Source: Betaproteobacteria bacterium | GTDB lineage: Bacteria > Pseudomonadota > Gammaproteobacteria > Burkholderiales > Burkholderiaceae | Length of the DNA stretch: 17,986 nt | Reading direction: 5' to 3' | Assembly: GCA_013205155.1 (NCBI GenBank) | Contig: JABMMT010000132.1 | Location: 1-17,986, forward strand | Shown: positions 12,700-17,986 of the stretch, piece after piece | How positions within the stretch are numbered: the first letter of the stretch is position 1 | Layout: every line of letters starts with the position of its first letter | The notes under the pieces: generated by a model | Seen by the model: the letters and a program-made list of their open reading frames with translations, nothing else | The model's database searches: none | What the model was told of the DNA's origin: nothing | Translations under genes and position numbers: made by a program

Positions 12700-14029
12700 T
12701 GGATTTATCTAGCAAGACGATACGGAAATCATTCACATTCGTTAGTGTAGGACCAGTTTCTACTAAAGCCCCTAATTCTGCAAAAAAACCATAACAATCA
12801 TGTGCCGATAAAAATGTTTCTGGTTTTAAGCCCTGAGATTGAGCTGCTTTTCGAATGTCGCCGTCAAACCATGCCCCTGCATTCTTTTCGCTACCGTCAA
12901 TTCCATCGGTATCAGCTGCCAAAGCAGCAATTTTGGGCAAATCAGAGCTTGCGGCTAAAAGAGAGAGCAGGTATTCACTGCAACGGCCACCTCGTCCTTT
13001 AATGCCCGGAGGAATCGTTACAGTACATTCACCACCAGAGATAAGCGCTAGGGGCCCACCACCTTTAGCTAGATGTTCGCGAACTAGATTTGCTTGTGCA
13101 AGCCCTACCTCTTGCGCCTCACCAGTAATCGTGTCGCCCAATACAACAGGCTCATAACCTTGGCTACGAACATAGTCTGCTGCTGACTCTAGGCTTTTAT
13201 AAGCTGTCGCGATGACATGATTAGCAACTTGTGCATTCTTCAAATCATGTTCTTTTAAAGTCTCGGGCTTTTGTCCATCTGCACCTTGTAGAAGGTGATG
13301 CATCACTGATGCAGGAATGACATCATTTCCAAGGTGATACTTTGCAAAGATATTCAGAGCATCCTGGTAGGTTGAATAGTCAGCCGCACAAGGACCACTG
13401 GCGATATCTGCAGGCTGATCACCAGTAACATCAGAAATTAATAGGGCTTCGACTCGGGCTCCTCGACTCATGGCAACCCTAGCAAGATTACCTCCTAAAA
13501 TCGCAGATAAGTGTTTGCGTACTATATTCATTTCTTCAATTGGCGCACCACTACGTAAAAGAGTTTCTGTTGTAGTACGCATATCATCAATGCTAATTCC
13601 TTCTTGCGGCAAAGTTAATAAACTAGATCCGCCGCCAGAAACTAATGCAATCAATACATCTTGGGCTTGTAACTGTTTTGCCAAGGCTAAAACTGCCTTT
13701 GCTCCATTCATGCCAGCCTGGTCAGGAACTGGATGTCCTGCTTCAACAATTTCAATATGGGTTGTTGGAGAGCTATGACCATAACGAGTCAGTACTACAC
13801 CCTCTATCACAACCTTTGGCCAATGCACTTTCGCATAAGACTCTAATGCGCTTGCCATAGAGGCGCTCGCTTTGCCGGCGCCCACCACCAAGCACCTTCC
13901 CTGAGGTTCTTGTCCAGGCGGAAAAATCTTGGCTAAATACTGCGGAACAATTAACTGCGGATCTGCCACTGCCACTGCTGTGGCAAAGGCTTGCTTCAGA
14001 ATGGCTTCAGTGTTTAAGGATTGAGTCAT
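12692..14029 (-). CDS. Glycerate 2-kinase (DUF4147/MOFRL family), often named TtuD hydroxypyruvate reductase
   Basis: Members phosphorylate D-glycerate to 2-phosphoglycerate; the older name hydroxypyruvate reductase (TtuD) is frequent but biochemically doubtful. The 445-residue protein has the N-terminal domain with VVGAGKASASMA (K53 matches the catalytic lysine), LVSGGGSSLL (129-138), EMNIVRKHLSAILGGNLA (166-183), and ISDVTGDQPADIASGP (198-213). The C-terminal MOFRL domain has SGGECTV (331-337) and GRGGRCSEYLLSL (345-357). The usual motif there is GGRNQE; here it reads GGRCSE. TDGIDGS (374-380) is typical. The gene follows the ABC exporter by 9 bp and overlaps pyrC by 8 bp. No strong Shine-Dalgarno sequence precedes the ATG. 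Confidence 0.9.
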   Translation of the reverse strand: MTQSLNTEAILKQAFATAVAVADPQLIVPQYLAKIFPPGQEPQGRCLVVGAGKASASMASALESYAKVHWPKVVIEGVVLTRYGHSSPTTHIEIVEAGHPVPDQAGMNGAKAVLALAKQLQAQDVLIALVSGGGSSLLTLPQEGISIDDMRTTTETLLRSGAPIEEMNIVRKHLSAILGGNLARVAMSRGARVEALLISDVTGDQPADIASGPCAADYSTYQDALNIFAKYHLGNDVIPASVMHHLLQGADGQKPETLKEHDLKNAQVANHVIATAYKSLESAADYVRSQGYEPVVLGDTITGEAQEVGLAQANLVREHLAKGGGPLALISGGECTVTIPPGIKGRGGRCSEYLLSLLAASSDLPKIAALAADTDGIDGSEKNAGAWFDGDIRKAAQSQGLKPETFLSAHDCYGFFAELGALVETGPTLTNVNDFRIVLLDKSNA

Positions 14030-14038
14030 CTAGCTATT

Positions 14039-15862
14039 CTAATCAAGCGTCGCTCGCTCTTGCATTTGCCACATCTCACTGTAGCGACCACTGGCGGACA
14101 ATAGCTCAAAATGGGTTCCACGCTCCACAATTTGCCCATGGTCCATGACTAATATCTGATCAGCATGAATAATGGTCGACAGTCTGTGGGCAATAATGAG
14201 AGTTGTACGATTTTTAGCTAAGCTCAGTAGCTCTTCTTGAAAAGCCCTCTCCGTTTTTGAATCTAATGCCGAAGTAGCTTCATCAAAAATCAGCATGGCC
14301 GGTTTTTTTAGCAAAGTTCTCGCAATCGCCACACGCTGCTTTTCACCGCCAGAAAGTTTTAACCCACGCTCACCAACTTGTGCCTCATAGCCATCGGGTA
14401 GGCGTTTAATAAAACCATCAATCTGTGCTGCTCTAGCAGCCTCATGCACCTCTTCAATTGAGGCCAAAGGATTGCCATACGCAATGTTATATCCAATAGT
14501 GTCATTAAATAGAACGGTATCCTGCGGCACGATGCCAATCGCTTTGCGCAAGCTAGCTTGAGTGACATCTTGAATATTTTGACCATCGATTAATATTTTT
14601 CCAGTCTGCACGTCGTAAAAACGAAAGAGCAATCTGGCTAAGGTACTTTTACCAGCACCACTCTGACCTACGACCGCTGTAATAGTTCCAGCAGGAATAT
14701 TAAAACTGACATCTTTTAGAATTTCTCGTTTGCTCTCATAGTGAAATGAGACGTGCTCAAACCGAATATCTGGGCCTAAGCCGTGATTATGGATCTGTAA
14801 GACTTTTGCATCCGGTAAATCAGCGATCTCTTTATCAGTATTGAGCAAAGAAAACATGCGATCCATATCTGTTAAAGCTTGTTTGATCTCTCGATAAATC
14901 ACACCCAAGAAATTTAAAGGGATATATAACTGAATCATGAGTGTATTGACCAAGACAAGATCACCCAAGGTCATAGTGCCATTAATGACCCCAACAGTAG
15001 CACGCCATAATATCAATACCAAACCTACGGCAATAATGATTTGTTGGCCTAAATTGAGAACAGCTAATGTTTTTTGTGACTTGACCGCTGCCACTTGATA
15101 ACGCAATAAGTTTTCATCATAACGATTCGCCTCAAAAGCTTCATTACCAAAATACTTCACTGTTTCAAAGTTCAGCAAAGAATCGATTGCCTTTTGATTA
15201 GCCTTGGAATCCATATCATTCATGGTGCGGCGGTAATGCGTGCGCCATTCCGTTACGACAATCGTGAAAATAATATATAAAACTAAGGCTGCTAAGGTAA
15301 TTGCTGCAAACCAGATGTCATAAGAATAGGCAAGGTAACCCAGCACCAAACAGAACTCAACGAGAGTCGGAAGAATACTGTAAAGAGAGTAAGAAATCAG
15401 CGACTGAATGCCGCGCGTACCGCGTTCAATATCGCGGCTGACACCACCAGTCTGACGAGCCAAATGAAAACTGAGCGCTAAAGAATGTAAATGCTCAAAA
15501 ACCTGAAGGGCAACCTTACGAACGGCATTTTGTGTCACACGAGCAAATACAGCCTCACGTAGCTCATTAAATACCGAGGCAGAAATTCTTAATAAACCGT
15601 AAGCAACAATGATGCTAACCGGCACCACAAGCAGGGCCTGAGGGGAGCTTGCTTTAATGTTTAAAGAGTCAATCAACTCTTTCATTAAGATAGGAATACC
15701 TAAATTAGCAAACTTTGCTGCAATCAAACAGCTCAAAGCAAAAGCTACTCTAAAGCGATACTCCAAGAGATAGGGCAAGAGATCACGGATGACGTACCAA
15801 TCACCTCTTTGAGGTGTTTTTGAATCTGCGCTAATACGATGGTGCCCCGATGAATGTCTCAT
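14039..15862 (-). CDS. Atm1/HMT1-type ABC exporter, fused permease and ATPase
   Basis: This half-transporter would work as a homodimer in the inner membrane; Atm1 relatives export glutathione-linked sulfur or metal compounds. The 607-residue protein has a membrane domain (about 30-330) with hydrophobic segments near 38-58, 77-95, 155-180, 185-205 and 272-295. Atm1-type features include TEWRTHYRRTMND (204-216) and LNLGQQ (269-274), regions that form the glutathione pocket in Novosphingobium Atm1. The ATPase domain has Walker A GQSGAGKS (399-406), Q-loop PQD (446-448), signature LSGGEKQ (503-509), Walker B MLIFDE (523-528) and the H-loop H559. A Shine-Dalgarno AAGGA lies 13 bases before the ATG, rather far. 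nudB is 38 bp upstream. The substrate is not shown by the sequence. Confidence 0.92.
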   Translation of the reverse strand: MRHSSGHHRISADSKTPQRGDWYVIRDLLPYLLEYRFRVAFALSCLIAAKFANLGIPILMKELIDSLNIKASSPQALLVVPVSIIVAYGLLRISASVFNELREAVFARVTQNAVRKVALQVFEHLHSLALSFHLARQTGGVSRDIERGTRGIQSLISYSLYSILPTLVEFCLVLGYLAYSYDIWFAAITLAALVLYIIFTIVVTEWRTHYRRTMNDMDSKANQKAIDSLLNFETVKYFGNEAFEANRYDENLLRYQVAAVKSQKTLAVLNLGQQIIIAVGLVLILWRATVGVINGTMTLGDLVLVNTLMIQLYIPLNFLGVIYREIKQALTDMDRMFSLLNTDKEIADLPDAKVLQIHNHGLGPDIRFEHVSFHYESKREILKDVSFNIPAGTITAVVGQSGAGKSTLARLLFRFYDVQTGKILIDGQNIQDVTQASLRKAIGIVPQDTVLFNDTIGYNIAYGNPLASIEEVHEAARAAQIDGFIKRLPDGYEAQVGERGLKLSGGEKQRVAIARTLLKKPAMLIFDEATSALDSKTERAFQEELLSLAKNRTTLIIAHRLSTIIHADQILVMDHGQIVERGTHFELLSASGRYSEMWQMQERATLD

Positions 15863-15900
15863 CGCTCTATCTTATTCCTTATTCCATCATTCTTCAGATG

Positions 15901-16344
15901 TCAAAGTCCTGAAAATAATTTCAGAATTGCTTCGCCATTGCTAGGAGAAAAACATTGCTTAGCCGCATCCTGATAAGGCAACCATTGATAGGCAACATGT
16001 TCCCTTGGAGCAAGCCGAATCTGAATGTCATCAGGAACTTTTAAGGAGAACCAATGCTCAGTATTTCGGGTAACACCCGGAGCATAGCGAAAACGCCATG
16101 CGGGATAGATTTCATAGTCAATCTGATGATGCATATTCTGCAATGATTCAGGGGGCAATACCTCTATCGATATACCTGTTTCTTCAAATACTTCACGGCT
16201 TGCAGCTTGGGCTAAAACTTCATCAGGAGCATCTAGGCTCCCAGTAACGGATTGCCAAAATTGATTGCGATCCGCACGTTCAATCAATAAAACATCCCCA
16301 TTCAATTTATAAATAACTACTAAAACCGAAATAGGGATCTTCAT
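15901..16344 (-). CDS. nudB: Dihydroneopterin triphosphate diphosphatase (Nudix hydrolase)
   Basis: NudB removes pyrophosphate from dihydroneopterin triphosphate in folate synthesis. The 147-residue protein equals the usual length. The Nudix box reads G-S-L-D-A-P-D-E, then seven residues, then REVFEETGI: one residue longer between G and E than the textbook G-x5-E, as I recall for other betaproteobacterial NudB proteins. The preceding FWQSVTGS, and W-F-x-L with a following EH-x-x-Y-Q-W-L-P, fit NudB rather than general MutT. It starts 21 bp after the aspS stop, a pairing (aspS-nudB) known in many proteobacteria, so the two are probably cotranscribed. No Shine-Dalgarno sequence is visible. Confidence 0.9.
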   Translation of the reverse strand: MKIPISVLVVIYKLNGDVLLIERADRNQFWQSVTGSLDAPDEVLAQAASREVFEETGISIEVLPPESLQNMHHQIDYEIYPAWRFRYAPGVTRNTEHWFSLKVPDDIQIRLAPREHVAYQWLPYQDAAKQCFSPSNGEAILKLFSGL

Positions 16345-16365
16345 GATGAGTACTACTGAGCTAAT

Positions 16366-17986
16366 TTAAGCAGCGGGCGCAGCTTGGCGTAGACGAATAT
16401 GCAACTCACGCAACTGACGCTCATCTACAGGACTAGGGGCTTGAGTTAACAAGCACTGAGCACGCTGGGTCTTAGGGAAGGCAATCACATCACGAATCGA
16501 ATCAGCACCAGTCATCATGGTAACGATACGATCTAAACCAAATGCAACACCACCGTGAGGAGGAGCGCCATACTGAAGAGCATCTAATAAGAAACCAAAT
16601 TTAGATTGCGCTTCTTCAGCACCAATCTTGAGGGCGCGGAATACCTGACTTTGAATCACTTCTTGATGAATACGTACAGAGCCTCCACCGATTTCGCTAC
16701 CATTGAGGACCATATCATAGGCTTTAGCCAAACATTTTCCTGGATCAGATTCCAAATACTTCATATGCTCATCTTTAGGGCTAGTAAATGGATGATGGCA
16801 AGCTACCCAACGGGCTTCACCTTCATCGTAATCAAACATGGGGAAATCAACCACCCATAATGGCTTCCAAGCTTCAGTAAAGAGGCCATGCTCTTTACCC
16901 CAAGCGGAATGCCCAACACGTAAACGTAAATTACCTATCGCATCGTTCACAACTTTTTCTTTATCAGCACCGAAGAAAATAATATCGCCATCTTTTGCAC
17001 CTGTGCGCTTCAAAATGCCTTCAATCGCTGCATCATGCAAGTTCTTCACAATCGGAGATTGCAAGCCGTTACGGCCCTCGGCCACAGAGTTCACCTTAAT
17101 CCATGCCAAACCTTTGGCGCCATAGATGCTCACAAATTGTGTGTAGTCATCAATTTCACTACGACTAATTGTGGCGCCACCTGGAACACATAAACCAACT
17201 ACGCGCCCACCAGCTTGACTAGCAGCGCCTGAGAAAACCTTGAAATCAACATCCTTCATCAAATCTGTCAGCTCTGTGAACTCAAAGTTCACACGCAAGT
17301 CAGGCTTATCAGAGCCAAAACGTGCCATACCTTCTGAATAAGCCATGGTCGGAAATGGATTGGGCAATTCCACGCTCATGGTCTTCTTAAAAATATGGCG
17401 AATCATGTTTTCAAACAAATCGCGAATTTCTATTTCGTTTAAGAATGCCGTTTCACAATCAATCTGAGTAAATTCAGGTTGACGATCTGCGCGTAAATCT
17501 TCGTCACGAAAGCATTTAGTAATTTGATAATAGCGATCAAAACCAGCCACCATCAATAACTGTTTAAAAAGTTGTGGGGATTGTGGCAAGGCAAAGAATT
17601 GGCCATCGTGTACACGAGAAGGCACCAAGTAATCACGGGCACCCTCTGGAGTGCTCTTGGTCAACATCGGTGTTTCAATATCGATAAAGCCGGCCTCATC
17701 CAAATAACGACGGCATTCCATCGCTACGTTGTAGCGCAAACGTAAATTCTTTTGCATTTGTGGGCGACGTAAATCGAGTACGCGATGGGTTAAGCGTGTT
17801 GTTTCGGATAAATTCTCATCCTCTAACTGGAATGGAGGTGTGATGGAGGCATTCAGAATGACTAGGCTATGACAGAGAATTTCCACTTTGCCACTCACTA
17901 AATCAGTGTTTTCTGTGCCAGCTGGACGCGCACGCACCTTGCCTTTTATCTGAATACAAAACTCATTACGAACTAGCTCTGCAAGC
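16366..17986 (-). CDS. aspS: Aspartyl-tRNA synthetase, N-terminus cut by window end
   Basis: This class II synthetase charges tRNA-Asp. The frame is open to the window edge and gives 539 residues of an expected 590-600; the missing part is the start of the OB-fold anticodon domain. A GTG at 17937 is in frame but is not the start: the residues before it (I-K-G-K just ahead of VRARPAGTEN) match the family. Visible motifs are motif 1 around the ETPMLTKSTPEGARDYLVP segment, motif 2 CFRDEDLRADRQPEFTQID, the bacterial GAD insertion (with FGADKEKVVNDAIGNLR), and motif 3 GVAFGLDRIV. Whether it also charges tRNA-Asn cannot be told here. It is the promoter-proximal gene of the block seen here. Confidence 0.97.
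   Translation of the reverse strand, partial: LAELVRNEFCIQIKGKVRARPAGTENTDLVSGKVEILCHSLVILNASITPPFQLEDENLSETTRLTHRVLDLRRPQMQKNLRLRYNVAMECRRYLDEAGFIDIETPMLTKSTPEGARDYLVPSRVHDGQFFALPQSPQLFKQLLMVAGFDRYYQITKCFRDEDLRADRQPEFTQIDCETAFLNEIEIRDLFENMIRHIFKKTMSVELPNPFPTMAYSEGMARFGSDKPDLRVNFEFTELTDLMKDVDFKVFSGAASQAGGRVVGLCVPGGATISRSEIDDYTQFVSIYGAKGLAWIKVNSVAEGRNGLQSPIVKNLHDAAIEGILKRTGAKDGDIIFFGADKEKVVNDAIGNLRLRVGHSAWGKEHGLFTEAWKPLWVVDFPMFDYDEGEARWVACHHPFTSPKDEHMKYLESDPGKCLAKAYDMVLNGSEIGGGSVRIHQEVIQSQVFRALKIGAEEAQSKFGFLLDALQYGAPPHGGVAFGLDRIVTMMTGADSIRDVIAFPKTQRAQCLLTQAPSPVDERQLRELHIRLRQAAPAA

Noticed and set aside
12855..13157. Plus-strand frame of 100 codons opposite the glycerate kinase gene
   Set aside because: It mirrors the codon pattern of the real gene on the other strand and has no family features.
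16200..16270. One-residue insertion in the NudB Nudix box as a defect
   Set aside because: The REVFEETG catalytic core is intact and, as far as I recall, the same spacing occurs in other betaproteobacterial NudB proteins.
17937..17986. aspS starting at the GTG at 17937
   Set aside because: The frame stays open to the window edge and the residues before the GTG match the AspRS N-terminal domain, so the gene is cut by the window, not started there.

Overview
This is a housekeeping segment of a bacterial chromosome, most likely from a betaproteobacterium of the Burkholderiaceae and closest in character to Polynucleobacter. The basis is the moderate GC content, the dense packing, the gene orders dusB-fis-purH-ruvC-ruvA-ruvB and rplM-rpsI-argC-erpA, and protein features such as a 79-residue Fis and a KMSKS-type TyrRS. 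The genus is recalled from family knowledge and was not tested by a search. No prophage, insertion sequence, CRISPR array or tRNA gene is visible.

Layout. Positions 1-216 hold the 3' end of a UbiH/VisC-like FAD monooxygenase gene. Positions 368-5510, plus strand, carry dusB, fis, purH, ruvC, ruvA and ruvB: tRNA dihydrouridine synthesis, a nucleoid protein, the last two steps of IMP synthesis, and the complete RuvABC Holliday-junction machine. tyrS faces ruvB on the minus strand with only 8 bp between them. anmK (anhydromuropeptide recycling) diverges from tyrS and converges on erpA. Positions 7978-10450, minus strand, carry rplM-rpsI, a strong terminator, argC and erpA. The 407-bp gap at 10451-10857 separates rplM from a divergent OsmC-family gene. 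The remaining minus-strand block runs aspS (cut by the window end), nudB, an Atm1-type ABC exporter, a glycerate 2-kinase, pyrC and finally rnpB, the RNase P RNA, whose 3' end abuts the OsmC gene.

The part not explained by standard genes is the 10451-10857 gap. On the minus strand it contains a self-contained transcription unit: a sigma70-like promoter (TTGCAC, 18 bp, TAGAAT), about 100 nt with two internal hairpins, and a classical intrinsic terminator. No protein-coding gene fits it, and I do not recognise it as tmRNA, 6S or SRP RNA. It looks like an undescribed small RNA gene, or less likely a long attenuated leader of rplM. Just upstream of its promoter are an FNR-type dyad (TTGAC-N4-ATCAA) and a second dyad, which could tie it to oxygen or redox signals.

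Other points: the erpA terminator appears to lie inside the 3' coding end of the convergent anmK gene, rnpB has no visible terminator, and many genes lack a Shine-Dalgarno sequence while erpA, argC and rpsI have clear ones.
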